DNA from: Pseudomonas viridiflava
Lineage (GTDB): Bacteria > Pseudomonadota > Gammaproteobacteria > Pseudomonadales > Pseudomonadaceae
NCBI RefSeq assembly: GCF_900585905.1
Contig: NZ_UTVH01000001.1
Coordinates: 434,001 to 498,000 of the forward strand
Length of the DNA stretch: 64,000 bases
Direction: 5' to 3'
Part shown: piece after piece, positions 55,994-64,000 of the stretch
Position numbering within the stretch: position 1 is the stretch's first letter
Layout of the letters: the number at the start of each line of letters is the position of its first letter
Translations under genes and position numbers: made by a program
Notes under the pieces: model-generated
Told to the model about the DNA's origin: nothing
Database searches by the model: none
The model's input: the letters and a program-made list of their open reading frames with translations, nothing else

Positions 55994-57433
55994 ATGTCGA
56001 TACCAAGTCTCAAATCCTATCTCTCACTGTTCGCTGCCATGTTGATGCTTGGACAGGTCGTCACCGCCCAGGCCGAGGCGTTGCCGGATTTCACCAGCCT
56101 GGTCGAGCAGGCATCGCCTGCCGTGGTCAACATCAGTACGCGTCAGAAAATGCCCGAGCGTACCGTCGCCCAGCGGCAGATGCCTGACCTTGAAGGCTTG
56201 CCACCGATGCTCCGCGAGTTCCTCGAACGTAGCGTGCCACCAGGTTCTCGTCCGCCCGGCTCGGGTCGTGGCGATCGCCAGCGTGAAGCACAGTCCCTGG
56301 GGTCGGGCTTCATCATTTCTGCCGACGGCTACGTCCTGACCAACAACCACGTGATTGATGGCGCCGACGAGATTCTGGTCCGCCTGTCTGATCGCAGTGA
56401 GCTGAAAGCCAAGCTGGTGGGCACTGATCCGCGTACTGACGTGGCGGTGCTGAAAATTGAAGGCAAGGACCTGCCGACGGTAAAACTCGGCAATTCCGAC
56501 AAACTGAAAGTGGGGGAGTGGGTGCTCGCCATCGGCTCTCCATTTGGCTTCGATCACTCGGTGACCAAAGGTATCGTCAGCGCCAAGGGCCGCAGTCTGC
56601 CTAACGATACTTACGTGCCTTTCATCCAGACCGACGTGGCGATCAACCCGGGCAACTCCGGTGGCCCGCTGTTCAACATGGCTGGCGAAGTGGTAGGTAT
56701 CAACTCGCAGATTTTCACCCGCTCCGGTGGTTTCATGGGGTTGTCGTTTGCCATCCCTATCGATGTCGCGCTGGACGTGGCGAACCAGATCAAGGCCAGC
56801 GGCAAGGTTAACCGCGGCTGGCTGGGTGTGGTCATTCAAGAGGTCAACAAGGACCTCGCCGAGTCGTTCGGGCTGGACAAGCCGGCTGGCGCGCTGGTCG
56901 CGCAGGTGCTGGAAAACGGTCCGGCGGCCAAGGGCGGCCTGCAGGTGGGTGACGTGATCCTGACTGCCAACGGCACGCCGATCGTGATGTCCGCTGATCT
57001 GCCGCACCTGATTGGCAACCTCAAGGATGGCACCAAGGCTGAGCTGGGCATCATCCGCGACGGCAAGCGCCAGACGCTCACAGTGACTGTCGGTGCCCTG
57101 CCTGACGAGGGTCAGGAGATGGGCCCTGATGCTGGCGCTGGTGCAGAACGCAGCAGCAATCGCCTGGGCGTGTCCGTGCTCGACCTTACTGCCGAGCAGC
57201 AAAAGACGCTTGATCTGAAGGGCGGCGTAGTGATCAAGGACATCACGGACGGCCCCGCTGCACTGATCGGTCTGCAGCCTGGCGATGTCATCACGCACCT
57301 GAACAATCAGGCCATCACTTCGGCGAAGAACTTCACCGAAGTGGCCAAGGGCCTGCCGAAGAACCGTTCAGTGTCCATGCGCGTGCTGCGTCAGGGGCGC
57401 GCCAGTTTCATCACCTTCAAGCTGGCTGAATAA
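55994..57433 (+). CDS. mucD: Periplasmic serine protease MucD (DegP/HtrA family)
   Basis: A 479-aa HtrA protease. Signal peptide to AEA; the catalytic triad is His in TNNHVIDG, Asp in RTDVAVLKI and Ser in NPGNSGGPLFN. Two PDZ domains follow (GWLGVVIQ... and NRLGVSVLD...), with the usual GLQPGDVI and GLQVGDVI motifs. It degrades misfolded envelope proteins and dampens AlgU activation. ATG at 55994 gives a proper signal peptide. Confidence 0.95.
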   Translation: MSIPSLKSYLSLFAAMLMLGQVVTAQAEALPDFTSLVEQASPAVVNISTRQKMPERTVAQRQMPDLEGLPPMLREFLERSVPPGSRPPGSGRGDRQREAQSLGSGFIISADGYVLTNNHVIDGADEILVRLSDRSELKAKLVGTDPRTDVAVLKIEGKDLPTVKLGNSDKLKVGEWVLAIGSPFGFDHSVTKGIVSAKGRSLPNDTYVPFIQTDVAINPGNSGGPLFNMAGEVVGINSQIFTRSGGFMGLSFAIPIDVALDVANQIKASGKVNRGWLGVVIQEVNKDLAESFGLDKPAGALVAQVLENGPAAKGGLQVGDVILTANGTPIVMSADLPHLIGNLKDGTKAELGIIRDGKRQTLTVTVGALPDEGQEMGPDAGAGAERSSNRLGVSVLDLTAEQQKTLDLKGGVVIKDITDGPAALIGLQPGDVITHLNNQAITSAKNFTEVAKGLPKNRSVSMRVLRQGRASFITFKLAE

Positions 57434-57498
57434 GCGGCCGGTGTGCCGGGGTCTGTTCCCATCGCGGCCTCGCGATGAAACGGGAGCAGACCCCGGGC

Positions 57499-57524
57499 AA
57501 GGGCGGTGTATACCGCCCTTTTTT
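57499..57524 (+). terminator. Rho-independent terminator after mucD
   Basis: AAGGGCGGT and ACCGCCCTT pair around a GTAT loop (57499-57520), followed by Ts. It separates the muc operon from lepA. Confidence 0.92.
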
Positions 57525-57651
57525 GTGCCCGGTCGGCGGGTGCGGGGCGAGGCCGTCGCCGGTTAGCGTGACGCCCCGACGATTCATCAGGTACAATTCC
57601 CGGCTATTTTTCGGCGGGCAGTCTGCCTGCAACCTTTTTGAGTGTTGATCC

Positions 57652-59448
57652 GTGAGTGATTTGAGTCATATCCGCAATTTCTCCATCATCGCCCACATTG
57701 ACCATGGCAAGTCGACGCTGGCCGACCGCTTCATTCAGATGTGCGGCGGCCTGTCCGAGCGCGAGATGGAAGCTCAGGTGCTTGACTCCATGGATCTCGA
57801 GCGCGAGCGCGGGATCACCATCAAGGCCCACAGCGTCACGCTGCATTACAAGGCCAATGACGGCAAGACCTACCAGCTGAACTTCATCGATACTCCGGGG
57901 CATGTCGACTTCACTTATGAAGTCAGCCGTTCCCTTGCGGCGTGTGAAGGCGCGTTGCTGGTTGTCGATGCCGGTCAGGGTGTCGAGGCGCAGTCCGTCG
58001 CCAACTGCTATACCGCGATCGAGCAGGGCCTTGAGGTCATGCCGGTGCTGAACAAGATGGACCTGCCGCAGGCCGATCCGGACCGCGTCAAGGATGAGAT
58101 CGAGAAAATTATCGGTATCGATGCCACTGATGCAGTGGCGTGCAGCGCCAAGAGCGGCATGGGTGTCGATCTGGTGCTGGAGCGGCTGGTTCACACCATT
58201 CCAGCGCCCACCGGCAACATCGAAGACCCGTTGCAGGCGTTGATCATCGACTCCTGGTTCGACAACTACCTGGGCGTTGTGTCCCTGGTGCGCGTACGCC
58301 ATGGTCGGGTGCGCAAGGGTGACAAGATTCTGGTCAAGTCCACCGGCAAGATGCACCTGGTGGACAGCGTCGGCGTATTCACCCCCAAGCACACCGCCAC
58401 CGTTGACCTCAAGGCAGGCGAAGTAGGCTTCATCATCGCCGGCATCAAGGACATTCACGGGGCACCGGTGGGTGACACGCTGACCCTCAGCACCACGCCG
58501 GATGTCGAAGTGCTGCCGGGCTTCAAGCGCATTCAGCCGCAGGTGTATGCCGGGCTGTTTCCGGTCAGCTCCGACGACTTCGAGGATTTCCGCGAAGCGC
58601 TGCAGAAGCTGACCCTGAACGACTCTTCACTGCAGTACTCGCCGGAAAGCTCGGACGCCCTGGGCTTTGGCTTTCGTTGCGGTTTCCTCGGCATGCTCCA
58701 CATGGAGATCATCCAGGAGCGTCTGGAACGTGAATACGACCTGGACCTGATCACCACTGCGCCGACGGTTATTTTCGAACTGCTGCTCAAGACCGGCGAG
58801 ACGATCCACGTCGACAACCCGTCCAAGCTGCCTGACCTGTCCGCCATCGAAGACATGCGCGAACCCATCGTTCGGGCAAACATTCTTGTGCCTCAGGAGC
58901 ACCTGGGCAACGTCATCACCCTGTGCATTGAAAAGCGGGGCGTGCAGCATGACATGCTGTTCCTCGGCAATCAGGTGCAGGTGACCTACGATTTGCCGAT
59001 GAACGAAGTGGTACTGGATTTCTTCGATCGCCTCAAATCCGTGAGCCGTGGCTACGCCTCGCTGGACTATCACTTTGATCGCTACCAGTCGGCCAATCTG
59101 GTCAAGCTGGACGTGTTGATCAATGCGGAAAAGGTCGACGCTCTGGCGTTGATTGTTCACCGTGACAACGCGGCTTACAAAGGTCGCGCGCTGACTGAAA
59201 AGATGAAAGAGCTGATCCCTCGCCAGATGTTCGACGTAGCGATCCAGGCCGCCATCGGTGGCCAGATCATTGCGCGCACTACCGTCAAGGCGCTCAGAAA
59301 GAACGTACTGGCCAAGTGTTACGGTGGCGACGTCAGCCGTAAACGCAAACTGCTTGAAAAACAGAAAGCCGGTAAGAAACGCATGAAGCAGGTCGGCAAT
59401 GTGGAGATTCCACAGGAAGCCTTCCTCGCAGTGCTCAGGTTGGAATAG
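57652..59448 (+). CDS. lepA: Elongation factor 4 (LepA)
   Basis: A 598-aa translational GTPase, normal length. G1 [10 protein letters not shown]3 DTPGH, G4 NKMDLP; EF-G-like domains III and V, and the LepA-specific C-terminus ([24 protein letters not shown] in blocks). GTG start at 57652. It acts on ribosomes in initiation or back-translocation. First gene of the lepA-lepB-rnc-era-recO-pdxJ cluster. Confidence 0.96.
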   Translation: MSDLSHIRNFSIIAHIDHGKSTLADRFIQMCGGLSEREMEAQVLDSMDLERERGITIKAHSVTLHYKANDGKTYQLNFIDTPGHVDFTYEVSRSLAACEGALLVVDAGQGVEAQSVANCYTAIEQGLEVMPVLNKMDLPQADPDRVKDEIEKIIGIDATDAVACSAKSGMGVDLVLERLVHTIPAPTGNIEDPLQALIIDSWFDNYLGVVSLVRVRHGRVRKGDKILVKSTGKMHLVDSVGVFTPKHTATVDLKAGEVGFIIAGIKDIHGAPVGDTLTLSTTPDVEVLPGFKRIQPQVYAGLFPVSSDDFEDFREALQKLTLNDSSLQYSPESSDALGFGFRCGFLGMLHMEIIQERLEREYDLDLITTAPTVIFELLLKTGETIHVDNPSKLPDLSAIEDMREPIVRANILVPQEHLGNVITLCIEKRGVQHDMLFLGNQVQVTYDLPMNEVVLDFFDRLKSVSRGYASLDYHFDRYQSANLVKLDVLINAEKVDALALIVHRDNAAYKGRALTEKMKELIPRQMFDVAIQAAIGGQIIARTTVKALRKNVLAKCYGGDVSRKRKLLEKQKAGKKRMKQVGNVEIPQEAFLAVLRLE

Positions 59449-59457
59449 TCAGGTCCT

Positions 59458-60306
59458 ATGTCATTCAATTTCCCGCTGTTGCTGGTCATCGCCGTATTTG
59501 TCTGCGGTTTGCTGGCGTTGCTCGATCTGCTTGTTCTGGCGCCGCGTCGCAGGACCGCCATCACGACCTACCAGGGCAGCGTCAGCCAGCCGGATGTCGC
59601 GGTGGTGGAGCGTCTGAACAAGGAGCCCGTACTGATCGAGTACGGCAAATCGTTCTTTCCGGTGCTGTTCATCGTGCTGGTGCTGCGTTCGTTTCTGGTC
59701 GAGCCGTTCCAGATTCCGTCAGGGTCGATGATTCCGACCCTGCGTGTTGGCGACTTCATTCTGGTCAACAAGTTTTCCTACGGAATTCGCCTGCCGGTGC
59801 TGGATGAAAAAGTGATCCAGATCGGTGATCCGCAGCGTGGCGATGTGATGGTCTTCCGCTACCCGAGCGATCCTAGCGTGAACTACATCAAGCGGGTGGT
59901 TGGCGTACCGGGCGACCGCATTCGCTACACCGGTGACAAGCAACTGTTCGTCAACGGCGAACTGGTGGCCAAGCAGCTGATCGGTGCCGAGTCCGGTTCC
60001 CTGGGCAGCGCCGAGCTTTACAACGAAAAGCTGGGCGACGTCGAGCACCAGATTCGTCAGGAGATGGCCCGCTACCACGGCCAGCCGGATCGCGAGTGGA
60101 CAGTCCCAGCCGCCCATTACTTCATGATGGGTGACAACCGCGACGACTCCAACGACAGCCGCTACTGGAACGACCCGAACATTCCCAAGGATGAACTGGG
60201 CATGGTTCCGGACCGCAACATCGTCGGCAAGGCGTTTGCAGTGTGGATGACCTGGCCCAAGGGCAGTTACATCCCCAACCTTTCGCGGGTCGGGCTGATC
60301 AAGTAA
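59458..60306 (+). CDS. lepB: Signal peptidase I
   Basis: A 282-aa membrane protease that removes signal peptides. Two N-terminal membrane helices; nucleophile Ser90 in PSGSMIPTL and general base Lys145 in NYIKRVVGVPGDR; box E GDNRDDSNDSRYW. 9 bp after lepA. Confidence 0.96.
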   Translation: MSFNFPLLLVIAVFVCGLLALLDLLVLAPRRRTAITTYQGSVSQPDVAVVERLNKEPVLIEYGKSFFPVLFIVLVLRSFLVEPFQIPSGSMIPTLRVGDFILVNKFSYGIRLPVLDEKVIQIGDPQRGDVMVFRYPSDPSVNYIKRVVGVPGDRIRYTGDKQLFVNGELVAKQLIGAESGSLGSAELYNEKLGDVEHQIRQEMARYHGQPDREWTVPAAHYFMMGDNRDDSNDSRYWNDPNIPKDELGMVPDRNIVGKAFAVWMTWPKGSYIPNLSRVGLIK

Positions 60307-60409
60307 CACGATGCGGCGCTGTGGATAACAGCGCCGTAGGTCATTCAGGCTGGCCTGAAGCTTCAGCTTCGGCGGACCTTGTGGCAACGCGCTATTGTTG
60401 AGGTCGTAC

Positions 60410-60787
60410 ATGAAGTTCGACGGTTCGCAGAAAGGATGGACCCTGGCAAGCACCTTGCTTGCCCTGGCACTGATTTCCTTCGTTTTGAACGTGGGCTTCA
60501 AGCTGACGCCGCACTACCTTGATAACCGGGAAATGAAAAAAATCATCAACGCGGTTGATGGCAACCCGGCGGTAGACATCAAGACGGTCAGCGATTTTTA
60601 CAGTTATGTCGGCAAGAGCATGCAGGCCAACAGCATTCGGGATTTGGATTTGAACAAGGCGTTAAGCGTGAAGGTGCAGAACAACAGGTTCGTCGCCCAA
60701 CTGAAATATGAAAACCGTGAGCCACTGATCTTCAACCTTGATCTGGTGGTGATGTTCGACGACACCCTCAGTGTGGCCAGACCGTGA
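60410..60787 (+). CDS. DUF4845 membrane protein
   Basis: A 125-aa protein with one N-terminal helix ([21 protein letters not shown]) and a conserved [16 protein letters not shown] motif, as in DUF4845 proteins routinely found between lepB and rnc in Pseudomonas. It has a pilin-like N-terminal region but unknown function. Overlaps rnc by 4 bp. Start at the ATG at 60410. Confidence 0.88.
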   Translation: MKFDGSQKGWTLASTLLALALISFVLNVGFKLTPHYLDNREMKKIINAVDGNPAVDIKTVSDFYSYVGKSMQANSIRDLDLNKALSVKVQNNRFVAQLKYENREPLIFNLDLVVMFDDTLSVARP

Positions 60788-61473
60788 GCGTTTCCTTGAG
60801 CCGCCTGGAGCGTCAGCTCGGCTATACCTTCAAGGATCAGGAGCTCATGGTCCTGGCCCTGACTCATCGCAGTTTTGCCGGGCGCAACAACGAGCGTCTG
60901 GAATTCCTCGGTGATGCGATTCTCAACTTCGTTGCTGGCGAGGCGCTGTTCGAGCGTTTCCCCCAGGCTCGCGAAGGCCAGCTGTCACGCTTGCGGGCAC
61001 GCCTGGTCAAAGGTGAAACCCTGGCGCTGCTGGCCCGTGGTTTCGATCTGGGCGAGTACCTGCGTCTGGGCTCCGGCGAGCTCAAGAGCGGTGGCTTTCG
61101 CCGCGAGTCGATACTTGCCGATGCGCTCGAAGCGCTGATCGGGGCGATCTACCTCGATGCGGGCATGGACATGGCGCGTGAGCGCGTGCTGGCCTGGCTG
61201 ACCACTGAGTTCGCCAGCCTGACGCTGGTTGATACCAACAAAGATCCGAAGACGCGATTGCAGGAATTCCTGCAATCGCGCGCCTGTGACCTGCCGCGTT
61301 ACGAAGTGGTGGACATCCAGGGCGAACCGCACTGCCGACTGTTTTTTGTCGAGTGCGAGATTACCTTATTGAATGAAAAAAGCCGGGGCCAGGGTGTCAG
61401 CCGTCGTATTGCCGAACAGGTAGCAGCGGCCGCAGCACTTATTGCTCTCGGCGTGGAGAACGGCCATGAATAA
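60784..61473 (+). CDS. rnc: Ribonuclease III
   Basis: A 229-aa double-strand RNA endonuclease. The signature [12 protein letters not shown] and acidic [13 protein letters not shown] blocks form the active site; a dsRNA-binding domain occupies the C-terminal ~75 residues ([11 protein letters not shown]...[16 protein letters not shown]). GTG start overlapping the DUF4845 stop; the 3' end overlaps era by 8 bp. Confidence 0.96.
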   Translation: MSVSLSRLERQLGYTFKDQELMVLALTHRSFAGRNNERLEFLGDAILNFVAGEALFERFPQAREGQLSRLRARLVKGETLALLARGFDLGEYLRLGSGELKSGGFRRESILADALEALIGAIYLDAGMDMARERVLAWLTTEFASLTLVDTNKDPKTRLQEFLQSRACDLPRYEVVDIQGEPHCRLFFVECEITLLNEKSRGQGVSRRIAEQVAAAAALIALGVENGHE

Positions 61474-62368
61474 TCCAATCGCAACACGCTGTGGCTATGT
61501 CGCCATTGTCGGCCGTCCCAACGTGGGCAAGTCCACGCTGCTCAACCACATCCTCGGTCAGAAGCTGGCGATCACTTCGCGCAAGCCGCAGACCACGCGT
61601 CACAACATGCTGGGCATCAAGACCGAAGGCAGCGTGCAGGCCATCTATGTCGATACCCCAGGCATGCACAAGAACGGTGAAAAGGCGCTCAACCGCTACA
61701 TGAACAAGACGGCGTCAGCTGCGTTGAAAGACGTCGACGTGGTCATCTTCGTGGTTGATCGCACGCGCTGGACCGATGAAGACCAGATGGTGCTGGAACG
61801 TGTGCAGTACGTGCAGGGCCCAGTCATTCTGGCGATCAACAAGACTGACCGCATCGAAGACAAATCCGAGCTGATGCCGCATCTGGAGTGGCTGCAAGGG
61901 CAACTGCCCAATGCGTCGATCATGCCGATTTCGGCGCAGCACGGGCATAATCTGGAGGCGCTGGAAACCCTCATCGCCTCGCACCTGCCAGAGAATGATC
62001 ACTTCTTTCCGGAAGACCAGATCACTGACCGCAGCAGCCGATTCCTGGCTGCCGAACTGGTTCGCGAGAAGATCATGCGCCAGCTGGGCGCCGAGCTGCC
62101 GTACCAGATCACCGTTGAAATCGAAGAGTTCAAGCAGCAGGGCAAGACCTTGCACATCCATGCCCTGATTCTGGTCGAGCGTGACGGGCAGAAGAAAATC
62201 ATCATTGGCGACAAGGGTGACCGGATCAAGCGCATCGGTACCGAAGCGCGCCGGGACATGGAGCTGCTGTTCGACTCCAAGGTCATGCTCAACCTCTGGG
62301 TCAAGGTCAAGGGCGGCTGGTCCGATGACGAGCGCGCCCTGCGTTCGCTGGGCTACGCCGACCTGTAA
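61466..62368 (+). CDS. era: GTPase Era
   Basis: A 300-aa GTPase for 16S rRNA processing and 30S assembly. G1 [10 protein letters not shown]3 DTPGMH, G4 NKTDRI, and a C-terminal KH domain ([21 protein letters not shown]). ATG at 61466 is the standard start, inside the rnc stop region. Confidence 0.96.
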   Translation: MNNPIATRCGYVAIVGRPNVGKSTLLNHILGQKLAITSRKPQTTRHNMLGIKTEGSVQAIYVDTPGMHKNGEKALNRYMNKTASAALKDVDVVIFVVDRTRWTDEDQMVLERVQYVQGPVILAINKTDRIEDKSELMPHLEWLQGQLPNASIMPISAQHGHNLEALETLIASHLPENDHFFPEDQITDRSSRFLAAELVREKIMRQLGAELPYQITVEIEEFKQQGKTLHIHALILVERDGQKKIIIGDKGDRIKRIGTEARRDMELLFDSKVMLNLWVKVKGGWSDDERALRSLGYADL

Positions 62369-62438
62369 CCGGACTGTGCGACACCGCGCCCTGCGGTGTT
62401 GCACGACCTCAAGCCCCCCGCGTCTGCGAGCTGCCCGA

Positions 62439-63125
62439 ATGATCACTGTGCCGATTGGCCAGCCTGCTTTTGTGCTTCACAGCCGCGCGTACCGTGAAAC
62501 CAGTGCGCTGGTGGATTTCCTCACCCCGCAAGGTCGGCTGCGTGCTGTACTGCGTAGCGCGCGGGGCAAGGCCGGTACGCTGGCACGGCCTTTCGTGCCG
62601 CTTGAGGTCGAGTTTCGCGGCCGCGGTGAGCTGAAGAATGTTGGCCGCATGGAAAGCGCAGGTGTTGCCAGCTGGCTGGTTGGCGAGGCGCTGTTCAGCG
62701 GCCTGTATCTGAATGAGCTGTTGATCCGTCTACTGCCCGCCGAAGATCCCCACCCTGGCGTATTCGATCATTACACCGCGACGTTGCAGGCGCTGTCTCA
62801 GGGTCGCGCGCTGGAGCCGTTGTTGCGCTCGTTCGAGTGGCGTCTGCTGGATGATCTCGGCTATGGCTTTGCCCTGGACAGCGACCTCAATGGCGATCCG
62901 CTGGACCCGGGCGCAATGTATCGGCTCCAGGTCGATGCCGGGCTTGAGCGGGTGTATCTTCTGCAACCCGGACTGTTCCAGGGCGCCGAGCTGCTGGCCA
63001 TGGCTGAAGCCGACTGGAGCACGCCAGGTGCGTTATCCGCCGCCAAGCGTTTGATGCGCCAGGCACTGGCCGTGCACCTGGGCGGTCGCCCGCTGGTCAG
63101 TCGCGAGCTGTTTCGCAAGCTGTGA
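62439..63125 (+). CDS. recO: DNA repair protein RecO
   Basis: A 228-aa RecF-pathway mediator. The N-terminal OB fold ([24 protein letters not shown]) and helical C-terminus are typical. The start MITV at 62439 gives family length. 70 bp after era. Confidence 0.93.
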   Translation: MITVPIGQPAFVLHSRAYRETSALVDFLTPQGRLRAVLRSARGKAGTLARPFVPLEVEFRGRGELKNVGRMESAGVASWLVGEALFSGLYLNELLIRLLPAEDPHPGVFDHYTATLQALSQGRALEPLLRSFEWRLLDDLGYGFALDSDLNGDPLDPGAMYRLQVDAGLERVYLLQPGLFQGAELLAMAEADWSTPGALSAAKRLMRQALAVHLGGRPLVSRELFRKL

Positions 63126-63174
63126 TCAGCCTTTATGCTTACCGAGCTGTTTCGCCCCCCTTTAGGAGCCCATC

Positions 63175-63921
63175 GTGACCCATAGCACTCGCATTCTTCT
63201 TGGCGTCAACATCGATCATGTCGCCACCCTGCGGCAGGCCCGTGGCACGCGTTATCCGGACCCGGTCAAGGCTGCGCTGGATGCCGAGGAGGCGGGGGCC
63301 GACGGCATTACCGTGCACCTGCGCGAAGACCGTCGGCACATTCAGGAGCGCGACGTGTTGCTGCTCAAGGACGTGCTGCAGACGCGGATGAATTTCGAGA
63401 TGGGCGTGACTGAGGCCATGCTGGCGTTTGCCGAACGCGTTCGACCGCCGCACGTTTGCCTGGTGCCTGAAACCCGCCAGGAGCTGACCACCGAGGGCGG
63501 GCTGGACGTGGCAGGGCAGGAAGCGCGGATCAAGGCGGCGGTGGAGCGTCTGGCGCGCATTGGCTGCGAAGTGTCGCTGTTCATTGACGCCGATGAACAG
63601 CAGATCGCCGCCTCGAAGCGCATAGGCGCGCCCGCCATCGAGCTACATACCGGGCGCTACGCCGATGCCCAGACGCCCACCGAGGTTGCCGAAGAGTTGC
63701 AGCGTATTGCTGACGGTGTTGCCTTCGGTCTGGGCGAAGGCCTGATCGTCAATGCCGGTCACGGTCTGCATTATCACAACGTTGAAGCCGTCGCGGCGAT
63801 CAAGGGCGTCAACGAGCTAAACATCGGCCACGCGCTGGTGGCTCATGCACTGTTTGTGGGCTTCAAGTCGGCCGTGGCAGAGATGAAAGCGCTGATCGTG
63901 GCGGCGGCGCACAAGGCCTGA
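63175..63921 (+). CDS. pdxJ: Pyridoxine 5'-phosphate synthase
   Basis: A 248-aa TIM-barrel enzyme making pyridoxine 5'-phosphate. Conserved blocks: [44 protein letters not shown] start with AGGAG upstream, 49 bp after recO. The last 79 bp of the window contain no further gene that can be defined. Confidence 0.96.
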   Translation: MTHSTRILLGVNIDHVATLRQARGTRYPDPVKAALDAEEAGADGITVHLREDRRHIQERDVLLLKDVLQTRMNFEMGVTEAMLAFAERVRPPHVCLVPETRQELTTEGGLDVAGQEARIKAAVERLARIGCEVSLFIDADEQQIAASKRIGAPAIELHTGRYADAQTPTEVAEELQRIADGVAFGLGEGLIVNAGHGLHYHNVEAVAAIKGVNELNIGHALVAHALFVGFKSAVAEMKALIVAAAHKA

Positions 63922-64000
63922 GTCTTCAGCGCAATCACATAAGCCGTAGGCGCTCACGAGCAGCGCGAGGCAGCGATGGCATTCAGTCTGATGCACCGCT

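Noticed and set aside
1..64000. CRISPR arrays or rRNA genes
   Set aside because: No regularly spaced repeat series and no rRNA sequence was seen on either strand.

Overview
The window comes from a Pseudomonas chromosome, plausibly the P. syringae group. The evidence is the syntenic block algU-mucA-mucB-mucD-lepA-lepB-DUF4845-rnc-era-recO-pdxJ (with no mucC), the flanking nadB/sdhE/ygfX/ygfZ genes, phaG, and tctDE beside tctABC. The species is inferred from protein similarity recalled from memory; no search was run.

Positions 1 to about 36.4 kb are accessory DNA. At its right edge is a five-gene, overlapping, leftward operon (35565 to 27789). It starts with two tyrosine recombinases of 488 and 1137 aa and a 224-aa protein, which I read as the gmtY-gmtZ-gmtX trio of Gamma-Mobile-Trio (GMT) islands. 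A small coiled-coil protein and a RecD-like helicase homologue without a recognisable Walker A follow. Further left is cargo with a strong defence flavour: a degenerate recombinase, a SIR2-like protein, an MvaT-type (H-NS-like) silencer, an operon of a metallophosphoesterase, three related small proteins and a HAD phosphatase, a 651-aa protein with an RxxxxH motif beside an XRE regulator, a chemoreceptor between two inverted IS66-family elements, a DUF3800 protein, an SMC-like ATPase and, diverging from that ATPase, a giant protein (more than 1287 aa, running off the left edge) combining a DUF4365-like nuclease domain, a helical repeat region and a PIN-like domain. The left end of the island lies outside the window.

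The boundary with the core genome is a tRNA-Gly(UCC) locus near 36.4-36.6 kb. It has one intact gene and, 41 bp away, a 5' fragment of a second copy that breaks in the T arm, so this looks like a repeatedly used integration site.

From 36.7 to 64 kb the gene content is ordinary core Pseudomonas: lipid and housekeeping genes (phaG, rsuA-like, a CWC protein, a lipoprotein, an enoyl-CoA hydratase/HIBYL-CoA hydrolase, ung); a tripartite tricarboxylate transporter with its two-component system (tctCBA, tctDE); an HDOD protein; ygfZ, sdhE and ygfX; nadB; the envelope-stress sigma factor operon algU-mucA-mucB-mucD with two sigma22-type promoter candidates; and the translation/RNA-processing/repair operon lepA-lepB-DUF4845-rnc-era-recO-pdxJ. 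Most starts there are supported by ribosome-binding sites, short overlaps or family length.
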